This document shows positions 44,801 through 53,000 of a DNA stretch of 64,000 nt, one piece after another (within the stretch, counting starts at the first letter, position 1; every line of letters begins with the position of its first letter). The notes under the pieces were generated by a model, which saw only the letters and a list, made by a program, of their open reading frames with translations, searched no databases and was not told where the DNA came from. The stretch comes from Methylocystis sp. KS32 (GTDB lineage: Bacteria; Pseudomonadota; Alphaproteobacteria; Rhizobiales; Beijerinckiaceae). The position numbers and the translations under genes were made by a program. The stretch spans positions 806,001 through 870,000 of the forward strand of contig PHSQ01000001.1 in assembly GCA_002862095.1 (NCBI GenBank). Direction: 5' to 3'.

Positions 44801-45108
44801 CCGACATAGAAGCGGGCCGTCACCATGACGTTGTCGTCCTGTGTTTGCGAATAGACGTGCTCGATGCCGTTGATCCCTTTGATGATGTCTTCCAGGGGGC
44901 GCGTGATAAGCTCTATCGCGTCGTCGGTTTTGTAGCCATTGGCCGAAACGAGAATGTCGACCATCGGAACCGAGATCTGCGGTTCTTCCTCCCGAGGCAA
45001 CGCATGCAGGGCGATCAAACCCACCAGCAACGAAGCGATCAGGAGCAGCGGTGTGAGGGGCGACCCGATAAAGGTGCGCGTGAGGGCTCCGGAAATGCCT
45101 AACTTCAT
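41878..45108 (-). CDS. RND efflux pump inner-membrane transporter (AcrB-type)
   Basis: 1076 aa, full length for the hydrophobe/amphiphile RND family. Twelve transmembrane helices in two halves, with the proton-relay region FSIGILVDDAIVVVENIVRHW and two large periplasmic loops. It starts four bases before the adaptor gene stop (ATGA). The family takes substrates from the periplasm to a TolC-type channel. The substrate here is unknown; position in a sulfide-response region suggests sulfur compounds or lipophilic persulfides, as inference only. Confidence 0.92.
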   Translation of the reverse strand: MKLGISGALTRTFIGSPLTPLLLIASLLVGLIALHALPREEEPQISVPMVDILVSANGYKTDDAIELITRPLEDIIKGINGIEHVYSQTQDDNVMVTARFYVGTPQDNAVLRVHDKIQANITGLPKGIHEPLIIGRGIDDVAIVVLTLSAKPERAQFLTANSLYQVAQELQHDLTKVENVGGSYIVGGAANQIRVEPDPGLLSLYGITLNQLIDKLTNANRSLLVGSFREGDHALPVVSGQTLQGMPDIGLLLLTSRDGRPVYVKDVAHVHVGSAEPEHFGWTMTRDPAGNLVKRPAVSLAIAKRKGANAVVLADDIMKQLETVKGRIVPDDVEIEVTRNYGETATEKANELLFHLALATLSIVALIVVLVGWREGVVVFVIIPTTILLTMFASYMMGYTINRVSLFALIFSIGILVDDAIVVVENIVRHWHMRGDRGLTETAIEAVAEVGNPTIVATLTIVVALLPMLFVSGMMGPYMSPIPANASLAMVFSFFVAMTITPWLLMKVARSRFEHAESHGSSEHDIGFMGRFYAGYASRLLEGRENSKRFLLYVGLATVASLMLFATKSVRVKLLPFDNKSEIAVVVDLPHGAALEETDRVLTAAAERLKDLPELTSIQSYSGTAAPFNFNGLVRHYYMRDAPEMGDLAVNLLPKDERKRSSHLIALDIRKRLETLPKPGHTAVKIVEVPPGPPVLATLLAEIYGPDANARREIATKVRKAFASVDFVVDVDDSFGVRGERLRYSIDQEALEFFGVEERAVYDTIGALVGGVKIGYSQRGGGTKPIDITVALPRSAMTPGENILSTPLPAGGTARQGANVELGDVVKVSRELASYPVFRHNGRFAEMVSAEVAGRFEAPIYGMFAVEDAIAKQDWGKEGPPTIKYHGQPQDDSKPTLLWDGEWEVTYVTFRDMGAAFMVALLGIYLLVVAQFGSFKLPLVILAPVPLTLIGIMLGHLLFNAAFTATSMIGFIALAGIVVRNSILLVDFIRHLREKGLTLREALVEAGAVRFKPIFLTAAAAIIGAAFILTDPIFQGLAISLVFGLASSTALTLLVIPAIYVVLRDDELHAKEQPKR

Positions 45109-46094
45109 GGCGCAACCACCTCGTCGCCGTCATGAAGACCAGAGAGAATCTCGATGTTGTCGCCTCGCCGTTCTCCTGTTTGCACCACGATTTCGACGCC
45201 TTCCTTCAGGCGAACATAGTCCACGCCAGCGCGCCGGTAGACGGCCCCGACGGGCGCCAGAATAGCCTCTCGCGTTCCGGTCGATACATAAACACGCGTT
45301 CGTTCGCCGACGAAATAATCGCCAAGTCCCTCGACATCGACGTCCGCGATCACGCGACCGCCTTGAATCTCCGGGTAGACGATGCGGACCTTACCCTCTT
45401 TGCGACTAGAATTCCCGCCCTCGCGCAGGCCGCGCTCGCCTATCTCGACCCGGTCTCCCGCGCGCATAAATTTAGCATGACGCTCTGGCAATTGCAGACG
45501 GAGGATATAATTGTCTTCCGCCAGAGTGGCGATGGTTTCTCCGGGCATGACCACCCGGCCCAGAGAAACGGGTATGGTGAGCACGCGCCCGGCCGCGGGA
45601 GCCAGCACGACTCCCTCGGCCGCCTGTTGTTCGATGACGCTGCGGTCCGATTTGATGGCCGCCAGAGTGCGCTCTGCGACGTCGAGCGCGGTCTTGGCCT
45701 GATCGTATACAACTTTGGTCGTAACGCCGCGCTGAAGCAAATCCTGCGCTCTGTCGAAATCGATCTTGGCCTTGTCGCGCAGAGCCTGCTGAGACTTGAC
45801 CCGCTGTTCGAGCGCTTGCATTTGAAGAAATAGTTTCTGGTCCGCAACCGACGCAATTTCCGCGCCCGCTGTGACATTGTCTCCTTCTCTTATTTTGAGA
45901 ACCGTTACCGTCCCGCCGATGCGCGCCCGCGCCGCGAGTTGATGGACCGGCTCGACGGCGCCGATAACCGCTTTCATGTCTTGGACAGGCGTTGGATGCA
46001 CCACGACTTCGGCAGCCTTCGAATCCCATACTCCAGCCAAAAGGCTGGCGCCGACGCTTGTCGCGGCTATGCGGTGAAACCAACCAACCTTCAT
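45105..46094 (-). CDS. RND periplasmic adaptor (membrane fusion protein)
   Basis: 329 aa. An N-terminal export segment, a lipoyl/biotinyl half (ARARIGGTVTVLKIREGDNVTAGAEI), an alpha-helical hairpin (LEQRVKSQQALRDKAKIDFDRAQDL) and the second half VLAPAAGRVLTIPVSLGRVVMPGETIATLAE. It bridges the RND pump and an outer-membrane TolC protein. First gene of the - operon and divergent from the ArsR-type regulator 60 bp away. Confidence 0.9.
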   Translation of the reverse strand: MKVGWFHRIAATSVGASLLAGVWDSKAAEVVVHPTPVQDMKAVIGAVEPVHQLAARARIGGTVTVLKIREGDNVTAGAEIASVADQKLFLQMQALEQRVKSQQALRDKAKIDFDRAQDLLQRGVTTKVVYDQAKTALDVAERTLAAIKSDRSVIEQQAAEGVVLAPAAGRVLTIPVSLGRVVMPGETIATLAEDNYILRLQLPERHAKFMRAGDRVEIGERGLREGGNSSRKEGKVRIVYPEIQGGRVIADVDVEGLGDYFVGERTRVYVSTGTREAILAPVGAVYRRAGVDYVRLKEGVEIVVQTGERRGDNIEILSGLHDGDEVVAP

Positions 46095-46118
46095 TTGAGT
46101 CGCTCTCCTCGTGCGGGC

Positions 46119-46147
46119 TTGACATTTATATTCACAAAAGATAATTT
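46119..46147 (+). promoter_or_regulatory. Sigma-70-type promoter of the thiol-sensor gene, possibly leaderless
   Basis: -35 TTGACA (46119-46124), 17-base spacer, -10 TAATTT (46142-46147). The start ATG is at 46155, only 8 bases after the -10 box, so the transcript may begin at the start codon. The divergent adaptor promoter must share this interval, so the regulator probably controls both. Confidence 0.55.
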
Positions 46148-46154
46148 AGCAAGT

Positions 46155-46550
46155 ATGAATTTAAAGAAGCTCGCTCCAAAAGTCGCGCAGGCGGAAAGTT
46201 TCCTGAAGGCGCTGGCCAATCGCCATCGCCTTCTGATTCTGTGCGAAATACACAAGGGAGAGATCCCGGTTTCGGCGCTGCAGTCCGTTGTTGGCTTGAG
46301 TCAATCCGCGCTCTCTCAGCATCTTGCAAGGCTTCGGGAAGACGGTCTCGTAAAGACGCGGCGCGAATCGCAGGCGATATTCTACTCGCTCGCAAATCCA
46401 AATGTCTCGCGCGTGATAAGTCTGCTTTACGAGCTCTATTGCGCGACTGACTGCGACGACTCCGAGGCGAAAAAGAAGACGCCTGCGCGGATTTCGCAAA
46501 CCGCGCCCTATTCGCGGGGCGCTGGGACAATGAAAGGACGTTCGGCATGA
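46155..46550 (+). CDS. ArsR-family thiol/persulfide-sensing repressor, BigR/SqrR-like
   Basis: About 131 aa from the ATG at 46155; the frame runs further upstream only as shadow. Winged helix with recognition helix [18 protein letters not shown]. Cys30 ([11 protein letters not shown]) and Cys96 (LYELYCATD) align with the two redox Cys of BigR and SqrR, which form a tetrasulfide with reactive sulfur and release DNA; an extra Cys is at 100. Divergent from the adaptor/RND operon and overlapping the DUF2892 gene. Probable repressor of the sulfide genes. Confidence 0.82.
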   Translation: MNLKKLAPKVAQAESFLKALANRHRLLILCEIHKGEIPVSALQSVVGLSQSALSQHLARLREDGLVKTRRESQAIFYSLANPNVSRVISLLYELYCATDCDDSEAKKKTPARISQTAPYSRGAGTMKGRSA

Positions 46551-46747
46551 GCATAGATCGCATTGTAATGGCCTTCGCGGGCGCTGTAATTCTGATCAGC
46601 TTGGCGCTGGGCCATTTTGTTAGCCCATGGTGGCTTCTGCTTACCGCTTTTGTCGGCCTCAATCTTTTTCAGGCCGCTTTCACGGGCTTGTGTCCTCTTG
46701 CTCTGATTTTGAAAAAGATCGGAGCAAAGCCCGGAGCCGCCTTTTAG
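46547..46747 (+). CDS. DUF2892 membrane protein (YgaP-like transmembrane domain)
   Basis: 66 aa, starting at an ATG that overlaps the upstream stop (ATGA). Two transmembrane helices ([19 protein letters not shown] and [18 protein letters not shown]) and the family ending [13 protein letters not shown]. In E. coli YgaP this domain is fused to a rhodanese. Here it stands alone between the sensor and SQR. Confidence 0.85.
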   Translation: MSIDRIVMAFAGAVILISLALGHFVSPWWLLLTAFVGLNLFQAAFTGLCPLALILKKIGAKPGAAF

Positions 46748-46805
46748 CGAGGCGGTTTGGCATGGCGACGGAGCGTCGTCGCATCAGCGTCACAGGAGAA
46801 AAGAG

Positions 46806-47015
46806 ATGATCAAGAATGTAGGAACCATCGATCGCGTCGTGCGCATTGTAGTAGGGTTGGCCATGCTAGCTTACGCACTCAAGCTTGGAATGCCTGAGAC
46901 TGGTTGGAACTGGGTCGGTTGGATTGGCGTCGTGCCGCTGCTCACCGCGATCGTGGGGGTCTGCCCCTTGTATAGTATTCTTGGCGTTAGCAGTTGCTCG
47001 ACCGCGCACAAGTAA
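46806..47015 (+). CDS. DUF2892 membrane protein, second copy
   Basis: 69 aa. Starts MIKNVGTIDRVVRIVVG, the standard opening of DUF2892 proteins, with two transmembrane helices and the Cys-containing end VGVCPLYSILGVSSC. A paralogue of the gene just upstream and 78 bp before sqr. Likely a membrane partner for sulfane-sulfur handling; function unproven. Confidence 0.87.
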   Translation: MIKNVGTIDRVVRIVVGLAMLAYALKLGMPETGWNWVGWIGVVPLLTAIVGVCPLYSILGVSSCSTAHK

Positions 47016-47092
47016 GTGAACCGGCTTGATCTAACCACAAAATCGAAAACGCGACGCGAGGCGCTTCCGCGCTTGCGCGCAAGGGAGGCGTT

Positions 47093-48391
47093 ATGACCAG
47101 GATCGTTGTTTTGGGGGCGGGGATTGGCGGTGTGCCCATGGCTTTCGAGCTCAAGGAGCTTTTGGGCCGCAAGGCTGACATCACCGTCGTATCGCAAACG
47201 GACTATTTTCAATTCGTGCCCTCTAACCCTTGGGTCGCCGTCAATTGGCGCAAGCCGGCGGATGTCAAGGTTAGTTTGCCGGAGGTCTTCAAGAGATTGA
47301 AGATCGGTTTCACTTCGGCCGGGGCCAAGCGGCTCAAGCCGCATGAAAACGCCGTTGAGCTGAACGACGGCTCCACGCTGTCGTACGACTATCTCGTGAT
47401 TGCGACGGGTCCGCACCTCGCTTTCGACGAAGTGGAGGGGCTCGGTCCGAACGGCTATACTAAATCTGTCTGCCACGTCGACCACGCGGGGTTGGCTGGC
47501 GAGCGTTGGGAGGAGTTTTGCAAGAATCCGGGACCGATGGTGGTTGGCGCCGTGCAAGGCGCGTCGTGCTTCGGCCCCGCTTACGAATATGCGCTAACCG
47601 TCGTCGCAGATCTTCGCAAGCGCAAGATTCGCGATCGCGTTCCGCTCACATTCGTGACTTCCGAGCCCTATATCGGACATCTCGGGCTTGGCGGCGTCGG
47701 CGACACCAAGGGCATGTTGGAGTCGATCATGCGCGATCGGGACATCAAATGGGTCACCAACGCCAAGGTCGACCGCGTCAATGCCGATTCCGTTGAAATC
47801 ACCGAATTCAACGAGGACGGCACGCCAAAGAAAAGCCAGAAAATCGCTTCGAATTTCACGATGCTGTTGCCCTCCTTCCGTGGGGTCGATTGCCTCAAGG
47901 ACGAGGATGGGAAATGGATCGAGGGGCTGACAAACCCGCGTGGTTTCGTCCTCGTCGACCGCAAGCAGCGTAATTCGAAATTCCCCAATATTTTCTCCGT
48001 CGGCGTTTGCATCGCGCTTCCGCCTTTCGAGCCTACTCCCGTGCCCGTGGGGATGCCCAAGACCGGTTACATGATCGAGTCCATGTGCACCGCCGCGGCG
48101 CATAATATTCGCGATCTGATCATGGGCAGGGAGCCAAGCCACGAGGGTACCTGGAACGCGGTTTGCCTCGCCGATTTCGGCGACAACGGAGTGGCCTTCA
48201 TAGCCCAGCCGCAAATCCCGCCGCGAAACGTGAGTTGGTCGGCGCAGGGTTATTGGGTTCATCTGGCCAAGGTCGCCTATGAGAAATATTTCATGCGTAA
48301 GGTTCGCAAGGGCCTTAGCGAACCTGTATATGAGGGAGTCATCATGAAGGCGCTGGGTATTGTGCGGCTGCGGGCCGGCAAGAACGCTTAA
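47093..48391 (+). CDS. sqr: Sulfide:quinone oxidoreductase
   Basis: 432 aa with GGAGG five bases upstream. FAD-binding VVLGAGIGGVPMAFEL, the SQR pattern Cys127, Cys159 (QGASCFGPAYE) and Cys358 (WNAVCLADFGD), and the quinone-side motif PVPVGMPKTGYMIES. These three Cys match the catalytic set of Acidithiobacillus SQR. It oxidises sulfide to polysulfide or persulfide at the membrane and reduces quinone. It is the metabolic centre of this gene region, followed by a DUF302 gene 27 bp on. Confidence 0.93.
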   Translation: MTRIVVLGAGIGGVPMAFELKELLGRKADITVVSQTDYFQFVPSNPWVAVNWRKPADVKVSLPEVFKRLKIGFTSAGAKRLKPHENAVELNDGSTLSYDYLVIATGPHLAFDEVEGLGPNGYTKSVCHVDHAGLAGERWEEFCKNPGPMVVGAVQGASCFGPAYEYALTVVADLRKRKIRDRVPLTFVTSEPYIGHLGLGGVGDTKGMLESIMRDRDIKWVTNAKVDRVNADSVEITEFNEDGTPKKSQKIASNFTMLLPSFRGVDCLKDEDGKWIEGLTNPRGFVLVDRKQRNSKFPNIFSVGVCIALPPFEPTPVPVGMPKTGYMIESMCTAAAHNIRDLIMGREPSHEGTWNAVCLADFGDNGVAFIAQPQIPPRNVSWSAQGYWVHLAKVAYEKYFMRKVRKGLSEPVYEGVIMKALGIVRLRAGKNA

Positions 48392-48417
48392 GCGCCAAAT
48401 TTCGGAGGACGCCGACC

Positions 48418-48804
48418 ATGAGCTATTACATCACGAAATCGGTCAAGGGCGGCTTTGACGCCGTTGTGACGAAAGTGGTTGAAAAGCTGAAGGAAGAAGG
48501 GTTCGGCGTCCTCACCGAAATCGATATCGCCGCCACGCTCAAGCAGAAGCTTGGAGTTGAAATGAGGCCCTACCGCATCCTCGGGGCCTGCAACCCGGGT
48601 TTCGCGCACAAGGCGCTGAGCGTCGAGAATAAGATTGGCGTCATGCTTCCCTGCAATGTCATCGTGCAGGAGATGGAAGATGGCCATATCGACATTTCTG
48701 CGATCAATCCGCGAGTGGCGATGGGGAGCGTCGGCAATCCATCGCTCCAGGAAATTGGGGACGCGGTCGCGGAGCGACTTTCGCGCGTAATCGCGTCAAT
48801 ATAA
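48418..48804 (+). CDS. DUF302 domain protein
   Basis: 128 aa. Full DUF302 fold: GGFDAVVTKVVEKLKEEGFGVLTEIDI, RILGACNPGFAHKAL, IGVMLPCNVIVQE. These small proteins often adjoin SQR or sulfur genes and may bind a ligand through the conserved Cys. Same operon as sqr (GGAG before the ATG). Confidence 0.9.
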   Translation: MSYYITKSVKGGFDAVVTKVVEKLKEEGFGVLTEIDIAATLKQKLGVEMRPYRILGACNPGFAHKALSVENKIGVMLPCNVIVQEMEDGHIDISAINPRVAMGSVGNPSLQEIGDAVAERLSRVIASI

Positions 48805-48836
48805 GTTCTCTCAAAAGTGATTCGGAGAAAGGGTCG

Positions 48837-50348
48837 ATGCCGGAAAGGGGAGTTATTAGAGAATGCGCCGCCTCGGCGGGGCATAAAAACTCCCTCGAAA
48901 TCCGTCACCCGCGGTGCGACACCGCAGCCTCCGAGGTGATAAAAAGACATTCTAGACGGTCGATCGCAATAGTGGTCGCGGCGGGGCTGGTTCATGCCTC
49001 GGTCGCGCGGGCGGAGAGCTTGAACGCCGCTTTGGCGCGCGCTTATTTGGGCAATCCCAACCTCAACCAGGGGCGGGCGGGCGTAAGAGCGCAGGACGAA
49101 GACGCGCCCAAGGCGCTGTCCATCATGCGTCCGAAAGCCAATATCTCCGCTTCCATGGGTCCGGAATACTCGACCGTGCAAATTCCGATGGGCCGAGCGG
49201 CGACCGGGCAGCGGGCCTATTATGCGGACCAATACACCGGCAACCCGCGTGGAGCCACGCTCTCGGTTTCCCAGACCGTGTTCGACGGCGGCCGCTCCGC
49301 CAGCGCGGTGAGGCAGGCCGAATCCGGCATATTCGCGGCGAGAGCCAATTTACGCTCCAGCGAACAGGCAATTCTTCAAAGCGGCGCGAACGCCTATATG
49401 AACGTGCTGCGCGACACCGCGATCTTCGCGCTGCGTAAAAACAACGTCGCGGTCCTCGAGGAGCAACTCCGGCATACGCGGGAGCGGTTTCAGGTCGGGG
49501 AGGTGACGAAAACCGACGTCGCCCAGGCGGAGGCCTCGCTCGCCCAGGGGCGGTCGGAGGTCTATTCGTCGCAGGCCGTTCTCAAGGGCAGTATCGCGTC
49601 CTACCGGCAAGTCATCGGCATGGAGCCGAAGCGGCTTGAGCCCGCGTCGCCTGTGGAAAGACTGCTGCCTAAATCGATTGACGAGGCCGTATCGGCGGCG
49701 ATCATGCAGCACCCCGCCGTCGTTTCCGCGATGCATGACGTCGACGCCGCCGAGCAGGCCGTGAAAGCGGCCGAGGCCATGCTAGCGCCGTCGGTCTCTG
49801 TGGGCGCGCAGGTGTCTCCTCAATGGGATTCGTTTCTGGGCTGGCCGGGCACGCGACAATTTGCCGTGACCGCCACCGGGACCTTGAATATTCCGCTTTA
49901 TCAGGGAGGATCGGAATATGCGGGAGTCCGGCAGGCGAAGGAAAAGCTCAGCCAGGCGCGCCTGAGCGTCGATCTGCAACGAGACAATGTCCGGGCCGCG
50001 GTTATCTCGACATACGCCCAGCTTGAAGCCGCGAAGGCGACGATCGCGTCAAATGAGGCCAATGTGAAGGCTGCCGAGATGTCGCTGGCGGGCGTGCGAG
50101 AGGAAGCGAAATTCGGGCAGCGAACGACGCTTGACATCCTCAACGCGCAGCAAGCCTTGCTCGCCGCGAGGGTCAATCTTGTCGTCGCGCAGCATGATCG
50201 CGTCGTTGCATCTTTCGCGGCTTTGTCCGCGATAGGACGGTTGTCAGTGCGAGACCTCAATCTTGACGTCGCCGAATATGATCCATCTATTCACTTCGAG
50301 CAGGTGAAGGATAAATGGTTTGGTCTTGACACGCCCGATGGGCGCTAA
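48837..50348 (+). CDS. TolC-family outer-membrane channel
   Basis: Up to 503 aa. The frame starts at ATG 48837 (GGAGAAAGG upstream), but a signal peptide (RRSIAIVVAAGLVHASVARA) begins about 35 residues in, so the GTG at 48936 may be the real start. Repeated helical barrel motifs typical of TolC: SLNAALARAYLGNPNLNQGRA, SVSQTVFDGGRSASAVRQA, GQRTTLDILNAQQALLAARV. It is probably the exit channel for the RND pump at 41878-46094, from which it is separated by the sensor and SQR genes. Confidence 0.9.
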   Translation: MPERGVIRECAASAGHKNSLEIRHPRCDTAASEVIKRHSRRSIAIVVAAGLVHASVARAESLNAALARAYLGNPNLNQGRAGVRAQDEDAPKALSIMRPKANISASMGPEYSTVQIPMGRAATGQRAYYADQYTGNPRGATLSVSQTVFDGGRSASAVRQAESGIFAARANLRSSEQAILQSGANAYMNVLRDTAIFALRKNNVAVLEEQLRHTRERFQVGEVTKTDVAQAEASLAQGRSEVYSSQAVLKGSIASYRQVIGMEPKRLEPASPVERLLPKSIDEAVSAAIMQHPAVVSAMHDVDAAEQAVKAAEAMLAPSVSVGAQVSPQWDSFLGWPGTRQFAVTATGTLNIPLYQGGSEYAGVRQAKEKLSQARLSVDLQRDNVRAAVISTYAQLEAAKATIASNEANVKAAEMSLAGVREEAKFGQRTTLDILNAQQALLAARVNLVVAQHDRVVASFAALSAIGRLSVRDLNLDVAEYDPSIHFEQVKDKWFGLDTPDGR

Positions 50349-50416
50349 TCCAGGTCTTTCCTGGACCCTGGTGGGAGCGGCGCATCCTTATGCCGTTGTA
50401 ACTTTCGAGTGAACCG

Positions 50417-51085
50417 ATGGCTTCCAGTTGGATAGATGAAATTCCATCGCTGAAAGAGCTTGATGAAGAGACCAAGGCCACCTTGCGTCGTCTTGCGACT
50501 CGGGTCAGCCTTCCGCCTGGCAAAATCGTCTTCCGCCCAGGAGACGCTTGCGTTCAGTTCCCTTTGATTGTTTCCGGATCGATACGAGTTCAACGCGTTA
50601 CCGAAAGCGGAAGAGAGATCGTGCTCTATAGAGTGACGGCGAACGAAACCTGCATCTTGACGATCGCGTCCTTGTTGGCGACCGAATTTTACGCCGCCGA
50701 GGCCATGACCGAAACAGAGGTGATCGCCTATGTTCTTCGCGCGGGTCCTTTCAAAGAATTGATGAACCAATCGGCTAGTTTCCGCACCCTCGTTTTCGAG
50801 GGTTATTCCCGTCGAATCACGGCGCTCATGTCGAAAATAGAGGAATTGATTTGCACCAGGATCGATGTGCGTCTCGCGGAGCGTTTACTGCAATTGATGG
50901 ATCAGAATAGTCATATCGCCACCACTCAACAAGCGCTCGCGGCGGATCTCGGGACCGCGCGGGAGGTCATTGGCCGAACCTTGAATAATTTCGAGCGGTC
51001 CGGTTGGGTGAATTTGTCGCGCGGATCAATCGAGATCGCCGACGTGCGTGCTCTCAATGCTCTTATCGCCGTCAGGCGGGACTAA
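50417..51085 (+). CDS. Crp/Fnr-family transcriptional regulator
   Basis: 222 aa. cNMP-binding-like beta-roll (RVSLPPGKIVFRPGDACVQFPLIVSGSIRV) and C-terminal winged helix with TTQQALAADLGTAREVIGRTL. No N-terminal Fe-S Cys cluster of FNR is present, but two Cys lie in the roll (DACVQF and ETCILT). It could sense redox or sulfur species. It lies just upstream of cydP-cydA-cydB and likely controls them. Confidence 0.85.
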   Translation: MASSWIDEIPSLKELDEETKATLRRLATRVSLPPGKIVFRPGDACVQFPLIVSGSIRVQRVTESGREIVLYRVTANETCILTIASLLATEFYAAEAMTETEVIAYVLRAGPFKELMNQSASFRTLVFEGYSRRITALMSKIEELICTRIDVRLAERLLQLMDQNSHIATTQQALAADLGTAREVIGRTLNNFERSGWVNLSRGSIEIADVRALNALIAVRRD

Positions 51086-51246
51086 GTCTCAGACCATACG
51101 CTTGATGGTGGTCATAGCTTTGTCGCGCCTTGTGATCGTTGGCTGAATATTCGAAACCAAAGTTTGAGCAAGGCAGGGGCGTTATGTTAGACCCCATGGG
51201 AATTCGAGACGGATTATCCTACGGCGGGCGCGGAGGAACGTTACCC

Positions 51247-51432
51247 ATGCGTGAGAAAAGCCTGACGCGCGAGATCGTGGCGGCGCTCGCTTTCAAGCTG
51301 CTCGCGCTAACTCTTTTGTATTTCGCGTTTTTCAGCAACTCCCACAGAATTTTGGTCACCCCTTCGGAAATGGCCGCCTTCTTGCGCGGCGACTCCAAGT
51401 CCACTCCGGCTTCGCTTCAAAGGAGAATATGA
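51247..51432 (+). CDS. cydP: Cytochrome bd small subunit CydP
   Basis: 61 aa from the ATG at 51247 (GGAGGA nine bases upstream); the frame extends back to 51139 but the extra part does not match. One transmembrane helix (IVAALAFKLLALTLLYFAFF), preceded by a basic start (MREKSLTREI), fits the CydP small subunit. The stop overlaps the cydA start (ATGA). Confidence 0.75.
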   Translation: MREKSLTREIVAALAFKLLALTLLYFAFFSNSHRILVTPSEMAAFLRGDSKSTPASLQRRI

Positions 51433-52988
51433 TGGTCGATCTCGACGTCGTGTCGTTATCGCGACTGCAATTCGCATTGACGGCGCTTTACCATTTTCTC
51501 TTCGTGCCTCTTACGCTGGGCCTCTCAGTGCTCCTCGCCATCATGGAGAGCGTCTATGTCATGACCGGGCGCACGGTATGGCGGGACATGACGAAGTTCT
51601 GGGGAACGCTTTTCGGCATCAATTTCGCGATGGGCGTCGCCACCGGCGTTACGATGGAATTTCAGTTTGGCACGAACTGGAGCCACTACTCGCATTATGT
51701 CGGCGACATCTTCGGAGCTCCTTTAGCGATTGAAGGCCTCATGGCGTTCTTTCTCGAAGGAACCTTCGTCGGCCTATTCTTTTTTGGCTGGAAGCGACTG
51801 AGCAAGGTCCAGCATCTCACAGTGACCTGGCTCGTCGCGCTGGCGAGCAATTTTTCGGCGCTGTGGATTCTGGTCGCCAATAGTTGGATGCAAAATCCGG
51901 TCGGCGCCCACTTCAATCCCCAAACCATGCGCATGGAGTTGAGCTCCTTCACGGAGGTTCTCTTCAATCCAGTCGCGCAGTCGAAATTCGTACACACGGT
52001 TAGCGCTGGTTATGTGACAGGCGCGGTCTTCGTCATGTCCATCGGCGCCTATTATATGCTGCGTGGCCGCCATCGCGACATCGCGCGCAGATCCTTGACG
52101 GTCGCGGCGAGCTTTGGCCTCGCCTCCGCCCTTTCCGTCGTGGTGCTCGGCGACGAGAGCGGCTACACGGCTGGGTTCAACCAGAAAATGAAAATCGCGG
52201 CCATCGAGGCGATGTGGGAGACCGAGCCTCCGCCCGCATCATTCACGCTGTTTGGCGTGCCGGACCTGAAGACCGAGACCACGAAATACGAATTCCGGAT
52301 TCCCTGGCTGCTGGGCTTGATCGCGACGAGATCGATCGACACTCCAGTCGAGGGAATTAAACCTCTCGTCGAGATGGCCGAAGGACGCATCCGCAACGGC
52401 CTGCCCGGCTATGTCTGGCTCGGCAAGGAAGGCGGAGGTCCCACGGCGGAAATACCGCAGGACCTGGAGTCCTCGATGCATGACCTTGGATACGCGTTCC
52501 TCTTGAAGCGCATTCGCCCCGACATCGAAAACGCCAGCGAGGAGCAAATCCACGAGGCGGCGATGTCAACGATCCCGGATGTCGCGACCCTTTTCTTCTC
52601 CTTTCGGATTATGGTGGCGCTTGGATTCTACTTCATAGCCATGTTCGGCGTAGCCTTCTATCTCGCAAGCCGGCGCCGGTGCGGTAGGCCATGGTTCTTG
52701 CGAATGGTGATGTTCAGCCTCCCACTGCCTTGGATCGCGGCCGAGCTTGGCTGGGTGGTGGCGGAATATGGTCGGCAGCCCTGGATCATCGACGGAGTGC
52801 TGCCGACATTCCTCGGAGTCTCTAATGTGCCTGCGAAGGACGTTGCGCTTAGTCTGGCCGGTTTCGTGTTGTTCTATACTGTTCTGGCCGTGATCGACCT
52901 CGTTCTGATCGTGAAATATGTCCGCCTCGGACCGCAGACCGAGGAAGAATTAGCGACATTCCACGCCGCTCCGGCGCCTGCTCAATAA
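51429..52988 (+). CDS. cydA: Cytochrome bd ubiquinol oxidase subunit I
   Basis: 519 aa. The heme-bearing subunit: QFALTALYHFLFVPLTLGLS with an axial His, VHTVSAGYVTGAVFVMS, and the GWVVAEYGRQPW signature. It oxidises quinol and reduces oxygen without proton pumping; bd oxidases resist sulfide in other bacteria. Coupled to cydP and followed by cydB after 12 bp. Confidence 0.97.
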   Translation: MMVDLDVVSLSRLQFALTALYHFLFVPLTLGLSVLLAIMESVYVMTGRTVWRDMTKFWGTLFGINFAMGVATGVTMEFQFGTNWSHYSHYVGDIFGAPLAIEGLMAFFLEGTFVGLFFFGWKRLSKVQHLTVTWLVALASNFSALWILVANSWMQNPVGAHFNPQTMRMELSSFTEVLFNPVAQSKFVHTVSAGYVTGAVFVMSIGAYYMLRGRHRDIARRSLTVAASFGLASALSVVVLGDESGYTAGFNQKMKIAAIEAMWETEPPPASFTLFGVPDLKTETTKYEFRIPWLLGLIATRSIDTPVEGIKPLVEMAEGRIRNGLPGYVWLGKEGGGPTAEIPQDLESSMHDLGYAFLLKRIRPDIENASEEQIHEAAMSTIPDVATLFFSFRIMVALGFYFIAMFGVAFYLASRRRCGRPWFLRMVMFSLPLPWIAAELGWVVAEYGRQPWIIDGVLPTFLGVSNVPAKDVALSLAGFVLFYTVLAVIDLVLIVKYVRLGPQTEEELATFHAAPAPAQ

Positions 52989-53000
52989 GGACAAGCCGTC

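Noticed and set aside
51102..51115. FNR-like box TTGATggtgGTCAT upstream of cydP
   Set aside because: Two of ten consensus bases mismatch; too weak to call without a motif search.
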